Positions 10,683 to 18,895 of a stretch of 64,000 nt of DNA are shown piece by piece (the stretch's first letter is position 1; each line of letters starts with the position of its first letter). The notes beneath the pieces are model-generated. The model was not told where the DNA came from, ran no database searches, and saw only the letters and a list, made by a program, of their open reading frames with translations. The DNA comes from Pseudomonadota bacterium (GTDB lineage: Bacteria; Pseudomonadota; Alphaproteobacteria; Rhodobacterales; Rhodobacteraceae), in contig JAJXZX010000010.1 of the NCBI GenBank assembly GCA_021779835.1, positions 1 through 64,000 on the forward strand, read 5' to 3'. The translations under genes were made by a program, and so were the position numbers.

Positions 10683-11333
10683 TCACTTACCCCTCAACCG
10701 CGCCCAAAACCCGCGCGCGCGCCCGGTGGCATCATGTGCCTGCGCATCGGCGCGGTCGAACGCATCGCCCATGTCATGCAGCATCGGATCGATGGAGCGT
10801 TCACGAAACTGCATCCACATGCGCCGCAGCATGAACAGGATAAATGCAAGGAAGGTCAGGATAATCACATTAACCCAAGGGAAAACCGTCGCATTCGGGC
10901 TGTCAACCTGCCGCAACCGCACGGCGTTCGGGAAGATGGTAAAGAACTGGTTGCGCCAGCCATAGCGCGTCACCATCACCCATTTCGGATTGTCAGAGGT
11001 CGATTTCAGATTGCTCGCCTCGGTCTGCAAATCAAAGCTGTTCACTTTGAAATAGGGCGGCCAGCCCCAGCCGGTATCCTCGTTGCGAAACACCAAGGGG
11101 CGTCCGTCGGGCCGGATGGTCTGAATGAACTTCACATCGCGCCCATTGGCCCCTGTGGTCCCGGTGCCGACATCGGGGGCCGCAAAGAACCACGCGTTCG
11201 CGCCCATATCGACGCGCTGCGTCGTAGCATCGACGATCCGCACCACATCATGACGCGGCAGCGTATAGTCGAAAAAGGCAAACAGGATCAGCGCGATCAG
11301 CCCGAAGAACGTCCATTTCACATAACGCATCAC
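10683..11333 (-). CDS. DUF1523-type membrane protein
   Basis: Protein of 216 residues with a membrane helix at the N terminus ([21 protein letters not shown]) and a second near residues 150-170 ([23 protein letters not shown]). The region between them, about 120 residues, would lie in the periplasm and contains [16 protein letters not shown] and [19 protein letters not shown]. This resembles the DUF1523 family, common in Rhodobacteraceae and of unknown function. The C-terminal tail is charged and cytosolic. It is preceded 6 bp upstream by another small membrane protein, so the two are probably co-transcribed, perhaps with the epimerase 10 bp downstream. Confidence 0.75.
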   Translation of the reverse strand: MMRYVKWTFFGLIALILFAFFDYTLPRHDVVRIVDATTQRVDMGANAWFFAAPDVGTGTTGANGRDVKFIQTIRPDGRPLVFRNEDTGWGWPPYFKVNSFDLQTEASNLKSTSDNPKWVMVTRYGWRNQFFTIFPNAVRLRQVDSPNATVFPWVNVIILTFLAFILFMLRRMWMQFRERSIDPMLHDMGDAFDRADAQAHDATGRARGFWARLRGK

Positions 11334-11339
11334 ATACCC

Positions 11340-11618
11340 TCAATTGAAATTCAGCAGGTAAACCAGCACGCTTATCACGATGATTGGCACCACATAGACC
11401 GCAAGGATCAGCTTGTGCCGCACCCCGTGCCGATAGACCCGCATCCCCTCTTCGATAAACGCCGTGCGCGCCGCCCGGTCGGCCCCGGCTGGCGGCTTGG
11501 CATCCCATTCCTTCTCCAGCTTCTCGCGCCGCACAGAAGCGGAATAGACCGAGACCAGCACATAGGCCACGGACAGCCCGATCAACCCGAACACCGCCAG
11601 CCGGAATAGCTCAATCAT
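11340..11618 (-). CDS. Small two-helix membrane protein of unknown function
   Basis: Protein of 92 residues from the ATG at 11618. Helix 1 is MIELFRLAVFGLIGLSVAYVLVSVY and helix 2 is KLILAVYVVPIIVISVLVYLLNF at the very C terminus. They flank a charged middle section (SVRREKLEKEWDAKPPAGADRAARTAFIEEGMRVYRHGVRH). I do not recognise a characterised family. It is placed 6 bp upstream of the DUF1523 gene on the same strand, suggesting a two-gene unit at the membrane. Confidence 0.75.
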   Translation of the reverse strand: MIELFRLAVFGLIGLSVAYVLVSVYSASVRREKLEKEWDAKPPAGADRAARTAFIEEGMRVYRHGVRHKLILAVYVVPIIVISVLVYLLNFN

Positions 11619-11775
11619 CCTCGCCACCCCTACACCAAAGGACGCCGCCAACATAGGCCCCGCCCGCGTGCCTTTCTATAGCCTGTCCGGTTTTAGGCCG
11701 CATCCCCACATTCGGCAACGCCGCATTGCCCAAACCCCGTTGCCACCCAGCCCATCGTGGCGCTAGGCTCAGGCT

Positions 11776-13059
11776 ATGCATAGTCCCGCCTCCTCCCGTC
11801 TGATGGCCGAAATCGACGCGCGCCGCGCGGCGCTGATCCAGCTGACGCAGGATCTCATCCGCATCCCCACGCTCAACCCCCCCGGCCTCAACTACCGCGA
11901 GATCTGCGATTTCCTCGCCGCCACCCTCGCGCAGGCAGGCTTCACCACCCAACTGATCCGCGCCCATGGTGCCATCGCCGACAGCGAAACATACCCGCGC
12001 TGGAACCTCTTAGCCCGGTTTAAGGGCACCCGCCCCGGCGATTGCGTGCATTTCAACAGCCACCACGATGTCGTCACCGTCGGCCACGGCTGGACCACCG
12101 ACCCCTTCGGCGGCGAGGTCAAGGACGGCAAAATCTACGGTCGCGGCGCGTGCGACATGAAAGGTGGTCTCGCCACCTCGATCATCGCCGCCGAGGCGTT
12201 CATCGCTGCCTACCCCGACTTCGCCGGTGCCATCGAAATCTCCGCCACGGCGGACGAGGAATCCGGCGGTTACGGTGGCGTGGCCTACCTCGCCGAACAG
12301 GGCTACTTCGCCTCCGACCGCGTGCAGCACGTCATCATCCCCGAACCGCTGAACAAAGACCGCATCTGCCTTGGCCATCGCGGCGTCTGGTGGGCCGAGG
12401 TCGAGACCAAGGGCCGCATCGCCCACGGCTCCATGCCCTTCCTTGGCGACTCTGCCATCCGCCACATGGGCGCGGTTCTGGCGGAAATCGAGGACGTGCT
12501 CTACCCTCTCCTCGCCACCCGCACCACCGCAATGCCCGTGGTCCCGCCCGGCGCGCGCCAATCCACTCTCAACATCAACGCCATCCACGGCGGCGAACCC
12601 GAACCACCCGAGGGCTACACCGGCCTCCCCGCCCCCCTCGTCGCCGACCGCTGCCGCATCACCCTCGACCGCCGCTTCCTGATCGAGGAAGACCTCGCAC
12701 AGGTGAAATCCGAACTCACCGCGCTAATGGAGCGTGTCAAACAGCGCCGCCCCAGCTTCCAATACGAAATCCGCGACCTGTTCGAGGTGATCCCCACCAT
12801 GACCGACCGCGACGCGCCCATCGTGCGCTCGGTCGCCAAGGCCATCGAACGCGTGCTGTCCCAGCGCCCCGAATACGTCGTCTCGCCCGGCACCTATGAC
12901 CAAAAACACATCGACCGCATCGGGCGGCTGAAAAACTGCATCGCCTACGGCCCCGGCATCCTCGATCTGGCGCACCAGCCCGACGAGTGGATCGGCATCG
13001 ACGACATGATGGATAGCGCCCGCGTCATGGCCCTGACGCTGGCCGAACTCCTTGCCTGA
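11776..13059 (+). CDS. ArgE/DapE-family M20 metallodeacylase
   Basis: Zinc amidohydrolase of 427 residues in the acetylornithine deacetylase/succinyl-diaminopimelate desuccinylase family. The metal ligands are all there: NSHHDVV (H and D), GRGACDMKGG (D), TADEESGG (the catalytic/ligand Glu pair) and the terminal AYGPGILDLAHQPDEW histidine. The insertion HRGVWWAEVETKGRIAHGSMPFLGDSAIRHMG is the dimerisation domain. No biosynthetic partner (arg or dap genes) is adjacent, so the amide substrate is unknown. It stands alone between a small membrane-protein unit and the pan genes, and the stop is followed by repeat copy B. Confidence 0.85.
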   Translation: MHSPASSRLMAEIDARRAALIQLTQDLIRIPTLNPPGLNYREICDFLAATLAQAGFTTQLIRAHGAIADSETYPRWNLLARFKGTRPGDCVHFNSHHDVVTVGHGWTTDPFGGEVKDGKIYGRGACDMKGGLATSIIAAEAFIAAYPDFAGAIEISATADEESGGYGGVAYLAEQGYFASDRVQHVIIPEPLNKDRICLGHRGVWWAEVETKGRIAHGSMPFLGDSAIRHMGAVLAEIEDVLYPLLATRTTAMPVVPPGARQSTLNINAIHGGEPEPPEGYTGLPAPLVADRCRITLDRRFLIEEDLAQVKSELTALMERVKQRRPSFQYEIRDLFEVIPTMTDRDAPIVRSVAKAIERVLSQRPEYVVSPGTYDQKHIDRIGRLKNCIAYGPGILDLAHQPDEWIGIDDMMDSARVMALTLAELLA

Positions 13060-13064
13060 CCGTC

Positions 13065-13100
13065 GCGATTGCTTTGGCTAAAATATCCCCGCCGGAGGCC
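13065..13100 (-). repeat. Dispersed intergenic repeat, copy B
   Basis: Read on the minus strand this contains CCTCCGGCGGGGATATTTT, identical to copy A for 19 bases, then AGCCAAAGCAAT, which differs by two bases. The left arm of the copy A hairpin is missing. It occupies most of the 44-bp space between the convergent M20 deacylase and panC genes. Confidence 0.7.
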
Positions 13101-13103
13101 CCT

Positions 13104-13946
13104 TCACCCCACCGCGATATTGTCGATCAGCCGCACCTCTCCCAGCCACGCCGCCGCCAATAGCCGCGCGGGCCGCATTAGCTGCGCCAGAGGCAACAGA
13201 TCGCTGGCATCGCACAGCTCCAGATACTCAACCTCGCGATAGCCACCCGCCAGCACCTCAGCCCGCGCCGCAGCCAAGGCCTTGCCCACAGGCACGCCCG
13301 CCACCATCGCCGCCGCCGCGCGGCCCATCGCGCCGGCCAACACCGGCGCTGCCGCCCGCTCCGCCGCCGTCAGCCGCGCGTTGCGCGACGACATCGCCAA
13401 CCCGTCCGCCTCGCGCACCGTGGGGTGGCCGACAATCTCCACCCCCAAATTCATGTCCGCCACCAGCCGCCGCACCACCGCCAACTGCTGCCAGTCCTTC
13501 TCGCCAAACCACGCCACATCCGCGCGCGTCATGCCAAACAGCTTGGTCACCACCGTCGCCACGCCATCGAAATGCCCGGGCCGCCCCGCCCCACACAGCC
13601 CCGCGCTCACCCCGGCCACCGACACGGTAGTTGCAAACCCCGCCGGGTAAACCTCGCCCGGCAGGGGGGCAAAGATCGCGTCCACCTCAATCGGCGCCAG
13701 CAGCGCCGCATCGCTCTCCTCAGTGCGCGGATATTTCACCAAATCCTCGGGCCGGTTGAATTGCTTTGGGTTGACGAAAATCGTCACGATCACCCGTTCC
13801 GCCCCCGCCCGCGCCGCGCGCGCCAGCGCCAGATGCCCCGCGTGCAGCGCGCCCATCGTTGGCACCACCCCCACCCGTTCGCCGGCGCGCTTCCACCCGG
13901 AAACCAACCCGCGCAGCTCTGCCACCGTCCGCACGATCGGGATCAT
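13104..13946 (-). CDS. panC: Pantothenate synthetase
   Basis: Joins pantoate and beta-alanine with ATP in the last step of pantothenate (vitamin B5) synthesis. The protein has 280 residues, the normal size. The HIGH-like nucleotide motif is [17 protein letters not shown], the conserved [21 protein letters not shown] follows, and the KMSKS-like loop is [14 protein letters not shown]. It starts at the ATG at 13946, which overlaps the panB stop codon as ATGA. The two genes are therefore translationally coupled in the order panB-panC. Confidence 0.97.
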   Translation of the reverse strand: MIPIVRTVAELRGLVSGWKRAGERVGVVPTMGALHAGHLALARAARAGAERVIVTIFVNPKQFNRPEDLVKYPRTEESDAALLAPIEVDAIFAPLPGEVYPAGFATTVSVAGVSAGLCGAGRPGHFDGVATVVTKLFGMTRADVAWFGEKDWQQLAVVRRLVADMNLGVEIVGHPTVREADGLAMSSRNARLTAAERAAAPVLAGAMGRAAAAMVAGVPVGKALAAARAEVLAGGYREVEYLELCDASDLLPLAQLMRPARLLAAAWLGEVRLIDNIAVG

Positions 13947-14782
13947 TTGCGCGCACCCTTCACCGGGGCCTCGTCGGCAAACACATGCTCCGCCGCCGGA
14001 AACCGCCGCGCCCGCACATCCGCCGCGTAACCCGCAATCGCCGCCTCCGCAGCCGCGCCCAACTCCGCATAGCGCTTCACGAACTTGGGCCGGAACGCGG
14101 TGAACAGCCCCAGCATGTCATCCACCACCAACACCTGCCCGTCGCAGCCAGCAGAGGCGCCAATCCCAATCGTCGGCACCGCAATTTCCGCCGTAATCCG
14201 CCGCGCCAGCCCGTCCGGCACCTTCTCCAGCACCACCGCAAAGGCACCCGCATCCGCCACCGCCACCGCATCCGCCGCGATCCGCTCGGCGTCCGCGCCG
14301 CGCCCCTGCACCTTGTAGCCGCCCAGAGTGTTCACCGCCTGCGGCGTCAGCCCGACATGCCCCATCACCGGCACCCCACGCGCCACCAGAAACGCCACCG
14401 TCTCGGCCATCGAGACGCCGCCTTCCAGCTTGACCGCCGCGGCCCCCGTCTCTGCCATCAACCGCCGCGCATTGCGAAATGCCTGCGCCGGGCTTTCCTC
14501 GTAACTGCCGAACGGCATGTCGATCACCATCAGCGCGCGCGTTAACCCCCGCCGCACAGCAGCCCCGTGCAGCACCATCATCTCCATCGTCACGCCAAGG
14601 GTAGAGGGCAACCCGTGCAGCACCATGCCCACCGAATCCCCCACCAACACCACATCGCATTCCGCATCAACCAGCCGCGCCACCGGCGTCGTATAGGCGG
14701 TCAGCACCACCAAGGGCACACCCCCCTTGCGCGCCTTCACGTCATTTGGGCTGGGTGCAGGCGTCGGCGCGGTGGCACTCAT
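13943..14782 (-). CDS. panB: 3-methyl-2-oxobutanoate hydroxymethyltransferase
   Basis: Transfers a hydroxymethyl group from methylene-tetrahydrofolate to ketoisovalerate, giving ketopantoate, the first committed step to pantothenate. The protein has 279 residues. Family motifs are [33 protein letters not shown] (metal-binding Asp), [42 protein letters not shown] and the C-terminal [23 protein letters not shown] ribosome-binding site (GAGGAGAG) precedes the ATG at 14782. It is the first gene of panB-panC. No panD or panE is visible in this window. Confidence 0.97.
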   Translation of the reverse strand: MSATAPTPAPSPNDVKARKGGVPLVVLTAYTTPVARLVDAECDVVLVGDSVGMVLHGLPSTLGVTMEMMVLHGAAVRRGLTRALMVIDMPFGSYEESPAQAFRNARRLMAETGAAAVKLEGGVSMAETVAFLVARGVPVMGHVGLTPQAVNTLGGYKVQGRGADAERIAADAVAVADAGAFAVVLEKVPDGLARRITAEIAVPTIGIGASAGCDGQVLVVDDMLGLFTAFRPKFVKRYAELGAAAEAAIAGYAADVRARRFPAAEHVFADEAPVKGARK

Positions 14783-14925
14783 GGCGTCTCTCCTCCTCAG
14801 GAACCGCCCCAGCTTAGCTGCATCGCAGCATCAACGCCAGTTCGACGACACGTCACGGCCCTTGATCCAAACGCCCAACCGGACAATCATGCCGCAAGGC
14901 CCACGCCGTCACCCGGAGGACACCC

Positions 14926-16398
14926 ATGTTCGCTCGCCTCAAACTCACCGCCTTGGCACTTGTGCTTTCCACCGGCACCGCCTTCGCGGCGCAAGACACG
15001 ATCAACGTCGGCATGGTGCTGGAACCGCCGGTGCTAGACCCCACCGCAGGCGCCGCCGCCGCGATCCGCGAGGTCACTTACGCCAACCTTTACGAGGGCC
15101 TGACCCGCTTCGGCCCCGACGGTTCAATCAACCCGGCGCTGGCCCAAAGCTGGGACGTGTCCGAGGGCGGCCGCGTCTGGACCTTCCACCTCCACACCGG
15201 CGTCACCTTCCAGAACGGCGCGAAATTCGACGCCTCCACGGTGAAATTCAACCTCGACCGTGACCGCGCGCCCGATAGCACCAACGCGCAAAAACAACTG
15301 TTCGCCAATATCGACTCTGTCGATGTGATCGACCCCGCCACGGTGAAAGTCACCCTCAAGGCGCCCGACGGCAACTTCATCTTCAACATGGCTTGGGGCG
15401 ACGCCGTGATGCTCGACCCCGGCACCGTGGCGCAGGACGCCACCAACCCGGTCGGCACCGGCCCGTTCAAATTCGTCGATTGGGTCAAGGGCGACCACAT
15501 CGATCTCGCCCGTTGGGACGGCTACTGGGGCACCAAACCGGCGCTCGCCAAGGTCACCTTCAAGTTCATCTCTGACCCCACCGCCGCCTTCGCCGCGATG
15601 ATGTCGGGCGACCTCGACGCCTTCCCCAATTACCCGGCCCCCGAAACGCTGGATCAATTCAAGGCCGATCCGCGCTTTCAGGTCGTGATCGGCACCACCG
15701 AGGGCAAAACTATCCTTGCCATGAACAACCGCAACCCACCGCTGGATAACGTCAAGGTGCGCGAGGCGATTGCCCATGCCATCAACCGCCAAGACATCAT
15801 CAACGGCGCGATGTTCGGCTATGGCAAGCCGATCGGCACCCATTTCTCGCCCCATAACCCTGACTATGTCGATCTGACCGGCCTGTCCGCCTATGACCCC
15901 GCGCTGTCCAAGAAACTGCTGGCAGAGGCGGGCGTGAAGAACCTCAAACTCCGCCTCGCCCTGCCGCCGCCCACCTACGCGCGTCGTGGCGGTGAAATCA
16001 TCGCGGCAGAACTCAAGGCCGTCGGCATCGACACCGAAGTCACCAACATGGAATGGGCGCAGTGGCTGGATCAGGTCTTCAAACGCCATGATTTCGATCT
16101 GACCATCGTCAGCCATACCGAGCCGATGGACATCAACATCTACGCCCGCCCCGATTACTACTTCGGCTACGGCAAACAGCCGTTCATCGACCTGATGACC
16201 AAACTCACCAACACCACCGACCCGGCCCAGCGCTCTGCAATCCTGAAAGAGGCACAGACGATGATCGCCAAGGATTACGTCAACGCCTACCTGTTCCAGC
16301 TTGCCAAAACCGGCGTCGCCAACGCCAACCTGCGCGGCCTGTGGCAGAACTCGCCCACGCAGGCCAATGACATGACCGGCGTTTCCTGGGCCAACTGA
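14926..16398 (+). CDS. ABC transporter solute-binding protein, peptide/opine family
   Basis: Exported protein of 490 residues with a signal peptide (LKLTALALVLSTGTAFA). The SBP_bac_5 opening is clear: DTINVGMVLEPPVLDPTAGAAAAIREVTYANLYEGLTRFGPDGSINPALAQSWDVSEGGRVWTFHLHTGVTFQNGAKF. It would capture a peptide or a similar small molecule in the periplasm. GGAGG precedes the start. No permease or ATPase gene is adjacent; the nearest set of the right class starts at 20249 and itself lacks a binding protein. A cupin gene follows 57 bp downstream. The ligand cannot be read from sequence. Confidence 0.92.
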   Translation: MFARLKLTALALVLSTGTAFAAQDTINVGMVLEPPVLDPTAGAAAAIREVTYANLYEGLTRFGPDGSINPALAQSWDVSEGGRVWTFHLHTGVTFQNGAKFDASTVKFNLDRDRAPDSTNAQKQLFANIDSVDVIDPATVKVTLKAPDGNFIFNMAWGDAVMLDPGTVAQDATNPVGTGPFKFVDWVKGDHIDLARWDGYWGTKPALAKVTFKFISDPTAAFAAMMSGDLDAFPNYPAPETLDQFKADPRFQVVIGTTEGKTILAMNNRNPPLDNVKVREAIAHAINRQDIINGAMFGYGKPIGTHFSPHNPDYVDLTGLSAYDPALSKKLLAEAGVKNLKLRLALPPPTYARRGGEIIAAELKAVGIDTEVTNMEWAQWLDQVFKRHDFDLTIVSHTEPMDINIYARPDYYFGYGKQPFIDLMTKLTNTTDPAQRSAILKEAQTMIAKDYVNAYLFQLAKTGVANANLRGLWQNSPTQANDMTGVSWAN

Positions 16399-16455
16399 CC
16401 CCCACATCTCGCGCCGCCCCACACCGGGGGCTGCGCGCCTATCAAAGAGCTTGCC

Positions 16456-16797
16456 ATGCCCCATTTCCAACGTGTCCTCCCCACCGGCTTCGCGCCAGAA
16501 TCCGAGCGCCCCGACCGTGCCAAGGTCATCGCAGGCGACCCGGTTTTCACGACGTGGAGCATCGAGGAACAACCCGGCCTCTTCGCCGGCATCTGGCAAT
16601 CCACCCCCGGAAAATGGCGCGTGTCCTACGATGAATGGGAATATTGCCGCATCCTGGAGGGCACTTCGATCGTGACAGAGGATGGCGCGCCCGCCGTCAC
16701 CCTCCGCCCCGGCGACAGCCTGATCCTGCGGCCCGGTTTCACCGGCACATGGGAAGTGGTGGAAACCACCCGCAAGGACTACGTGATCCGGTTCTAA
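16456..16797 (+). CDS. Small single-domain cupin protein
   Basis: Protein of 113 residues made of one beta-barrel of the Cupin_3 type. Conserved parts are SIEEQPGLFAGIWQSTPGKWRVSYDEWEYCRILEGTSIVTEDG and LRPGDSLILRPGFTGTWEVVETTRKDYVIRF. Proteins of this kind often sit beside amine, ureide or amino-acid catabolic genes and may act on or sense small molecules. No enzymatic role is assigned. It has a clear relative in this window (30323-30676) with the same WECTPG...YEY...LEG layout. It is probably co-transcribed with the binding-protein gene 57 bp upstream. Confidence 0.85.
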   Translation: MPHFQRVLPTGFAPESERPDRAKVIAGDPVFTTWSIEEQPGLFAGIWQSTPGKWRVSYDEWEYCRILEGTSIVTEDGAPAVTLRPGDSLILRPGFTGTWEVVETTRKDYVIRF

Positions 16798-16926
16798 GCC
16801 GACGGCGGAGGTGTTGCACCTTGCGTCGTCGAGGGCGCATTCATCACGCACAAAAAATCCCTGCTGTGCAAACGCAAAAATGCCCTAAGCTGGTGCCACA
16901 TAGGCAACCACAAAGGAACGCGCTTC

Positions 16927-17172
16927 ATGGGCATCATCATCATGCTGATAATCGGCGCCATCGCCGGTTGGCTCGCCGGTCAGATCGTCACCGGCTACGG
17001 CTTTGGCCTTGTCGGTAACATCGTGATCGGCATCCTAGGCGCCATCATCGCGGGCTTTCTTTTTCCCCGCATCGGCCTCGGCTTCGGCGGCGGCACCCTT
17101 GCCGCCATCATCCACGCCACACTTGGCGCGGTGATCCTTCTGTTCCTCATCCGGCTCGTCAAGCGGGTCTGA
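16927..17172 (+). CDS. GlsB/YeaQ/YmgE-type stress membrane protein
   Basis: Tiny inner-membrane protein of 81 residues with three hydrophobic helices rich in glycine: MGIIIMLIIGAIAGWLAGQIVTG, LVGNIVIGILGAIIAGFLF and GTLAAIIHATLGAVILLFLIRLVKRV. The GxxxG-like pattern GAIAGWLAGQI...GNIVIGILGAIIAGFL defines the transglycosylase-associated/GlsB family, induced by envelope or osmotic stress and of unclear function. A ribosome-binding site (AAAGGAA) lies upstream, and a strong hairpin follows 8 bp after the stop. Confidence 0.9.
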   Translation: MGIIIMLIIGAIAGWLAGQIVTGYGFGLVGNIVIGILGAIIAGFLFPRIGLGFGGGTLAAIIHATLGAVILLFLIRLVKRV

Positions 17173-17180
17173 ACGCGAAA

Positions 17181-17204
17181 GGGCGCGCCCGACAGGACGC
17201 GCCC
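17181..17204. terminator. Bidirectional hairpin terminator candidate
   Basis: The stem GGGCGCG (17181-17187) pairs with CGCGCCC (17198-17204) around a 10-base loop, flanked by AAA on the left and CCTT on the right. It lies between the convergent glsB-type and creatinase genes and could end transcripts from both sides. Confidence 0.6.
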
Positions 17205-17223
17205 CCTTCACATCCTTGGGCCC

Positions 17224-18438
17224 TTAGCCGACGACGTTGAACTCAGGGCCATAGGGGTAATGCGTGATGTCCTCGCCCCCCTCCTCGGTGACGACCAGAA
17301 TATCATGCTCGCGGTATCCCCCCGCCCCCGGCTGCCCCTGCGGGATCGTCAGCATTGGCTCCATCGAGATCACCATCCCCGGCTCCAGCACCGTGTCGAT
17401 ATCCTCGCGCAGCTCCAGCCCCGCCTCGCGCCCATAGTAATGCGACAGCACGCCGAACGAGTGGCCATAGCCAAAGGTGCGGTATTGCAGCAACTGCCGC
17501 TCCTCCAAGAACACGTTCAGCTTGTGGGTGATCTCAGAGCAAGAAACCCCCGGCTTGATCAGGCTCATGCCATATTCATGCGCCGCGATATTGGCCTCCC
17601 AAATCTTCCGGCTCGCGTTATCCACCTCGCCCACGAACATCGTGCGCTCCAGCGCGGTGTAGTAGCCAGAGATCATCGGGAAGGTGTTGAGGCTCAGGAT
17701 ATCCCCCCTCTGCAACGCCCGCGACGTCACCGGGTTATGCGCCCCGTCCGTGTTCAGCCCCGACTGGAACCACACCCAGCTATCGCGATACTCCGCCCCC
17801 GGAAACCGCTTCGCGATTTCCATCTCCATCGCATCGCGCCCCGCCATCGCCACATCAATCTCGCGCGCGCCCGCCTTCACCGCCTCGCGGATCGCATAGC
17901 CGCCCACATCCGCCACATTCGCCCCCGCCCGGATCAGCGCAATCTCCGCCGGGGATTTCATCATGCGCTGCGCCATCGTCGCCGGCGCAATATCCATCCC
18001 CCGCTTCGGGCGCAAAAATGCGTTCAGCTTCTCGGATTGCAGCAGCGTCAGGTGATCCGCCTCGCAGCCCACCTCCTTGCCCGTGCCGATAACCAAGGCT
18101 ATCGCGCGCCAGTAGTTATCCCGCTTCCAGTCGGTATAAGTGATGTTGTCGCCATGACAGCGCCGCCACGGCTGCCCCGCGTCAATTCCCGCAGAGATCG
18201 TCACGCACTCAGTCTTCGTCACCACGCAGGCATAGGGCCGCCCGAAAGAGCAATACAAAAACCCCGAATAGTAGGCGATGTTGTGCATAGAGGTCAGCAC
18301 CACAGCGTCCAGCCCGTGCAGCTCCATGATATCGCGCAAACCCGCGATGCGGTCATCGTATTCCGCAGCCTCAAAGGGCAAAGCGACCTTGTCGCCATTG
18401 TGGAACCGATAGAATTCAGGGCGTTCAGTTTCAGTCAT
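17224..18438 (-). CDS. Creatinase (creatine amidinohydrolase)
   Basis: Hydrolyses creatine to sarcosine and urea. The 404 residues align along their whole length with Pseudomonas creatinase as I know it (403 residues). Shared landmarks are HNIAYYSGFLYCSFGRPYA, GQPWRRCHGDNITYTDWKRDNY, WFQSGLNTDGAHNPVTSR, SLNTFPMISGYYTALERTMF, QYRTFGYGHSFGVLSHYYGREAGLELREDIDTVLEPGM and SMEPM...GGYREHDILVV. The catalytic histidine is H234 in GAHNP. The pita-bread fold is shared with Xaa-Pro peptidases, but these motifs favour creatinase. It starts at the ATG at 18438. No creatininase, sarcosine oxidase or urease genes are visible nearby. A long hairpin-rich leader lies upstream. Confidence 0.92.
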   Translation of the reverse strand: MTETERPEFYRFHNGDKVALPFEAAEYDDRIAGLRDIMELHGLDAVVLTSMHNIAYYSGFLYCSFGRPYACVVTKTECVTISAGIDAGQPWRRCHGDNITYTDWKRDNYWRAIALVIGTGKEVGCEADHLTLLQSEKLNAFLRPKRGMDIAPATMAQRMMKSPAEIALIRAGANVADVGGYAIREAVKAGAREIDVAMAGRDAMEMEIAKRFPGAEYRDSWVWFQSGLNTDGAHNPVTSRALQRGDILSLNTFPMISGYYTALERTMFVGEVDNASRKIWEANIAAHEYGMSLIKPGVSCSEITHKLNVFLEERQLLQYRTFGYGHSFGVLSHYYGREAGLELREDIDTVLEPGMVISMEPMLTIPQGQPGAGGYREHDILVVTEEGGEDITHYPYGPEFNVVG

Positions 18439-18505
18439 CGCGACCTCCGTAACCGGGGCGGCACCCTCGCCAGAACCCCGAAAGGTCCCGGCGTGCAGGA
18501 CGACA

Positions 18506-18707
18506 GCGGGCATAGCCCGCAAGCAATCGGGGTTCCCCCCTGTGGCGACGCCATCGCCACGGCTCGGGCGGCAGAATGCGCCGAGCCGCGCCCCCGCGCA
18601 AGAGGGATACGGCACGCTTCTCCCTTGGTCGGAAACAGCAGCGTAGCTGCCCGGGCCGCGCCCTCCCTCCCGGTCACGCCGAAGCGTGCTTTCAGCACGA
18701 CGGGAGG
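18506..18707. repeat. Cluster of inverted repeats in a 457-bp gene-free stretch
   Basis: The region 18439-18895, between the creatinase start and the DUF2971 stop, shows no convincing gene. It holds a run of hairpins. Stems are GCGGGC/GCCCGC (18506-18520), GGGG/CCCC (18529-18538), GTGGCGA/TCGCCAC (18542-18560), GGCTCGG/CCGAGCC (18561-18587), GCAGC/GCTGC (18638-18650) and CCTCCCG/CGGGAGG (18666-18707) enclosing CGTGCT/AGCACG (18685-18699). It lies upstream of creatinase on its strand. It may be a structured leader RNA, a palindromic repeat cluster or a remnant of mobile DNA; I cannot tell which. Confidence 0.6.
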
Positions 18708-18895
18708 CCGCCCCGCAACGCCGCACCCCGCACCCCGTCGCAAGTAACCCGCACCATAAACCGCCCCCAACCCCTGCACAGCGCCCACCCGAGGCAGGGC
18801 GCGGCCCTATGGTGCGAGGGCGGCTAGACCGAACACAGCCCGGCTACGAACCTGCAGCCGTTGCCTGCCGGTGCTGCAAACGAGTGAATTGCCGT

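Noticed and set aside
15124-16851. 575-codon minus-strand frame over the binding protein and cupin
   Set aside because: It is antisense to a clear solute-binding protein with signal peptide; no family motif in the translation.
17224-18438. Xaa-Pro aminopeptidase annotation for the creatinase gene
   Set aside because: The fold is shared, but the sequence follows creatinase along its length (HNIAYYSGFLYCSFGRPYA, GAHNP, TFGYGHSFG).
18542-18707. Glycine or guanidine riboswitch upstream of creatinase
   Set aside because: The hairpins are real, but I could not find the conserved bases of the guanidine (ykkC) or glycine aptamers, so no riboswitch class is assigned.
18435-18788. 117-codon minus-strand frame (and an 83-codon + frame) in the creatinase upstream spacer
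   Set aside because: It has no recognisable domain, is composed of hairpin-forming DNA and overlaps the creatinase start. Treated as non-coding, though a small gene cannot be fully excluded.
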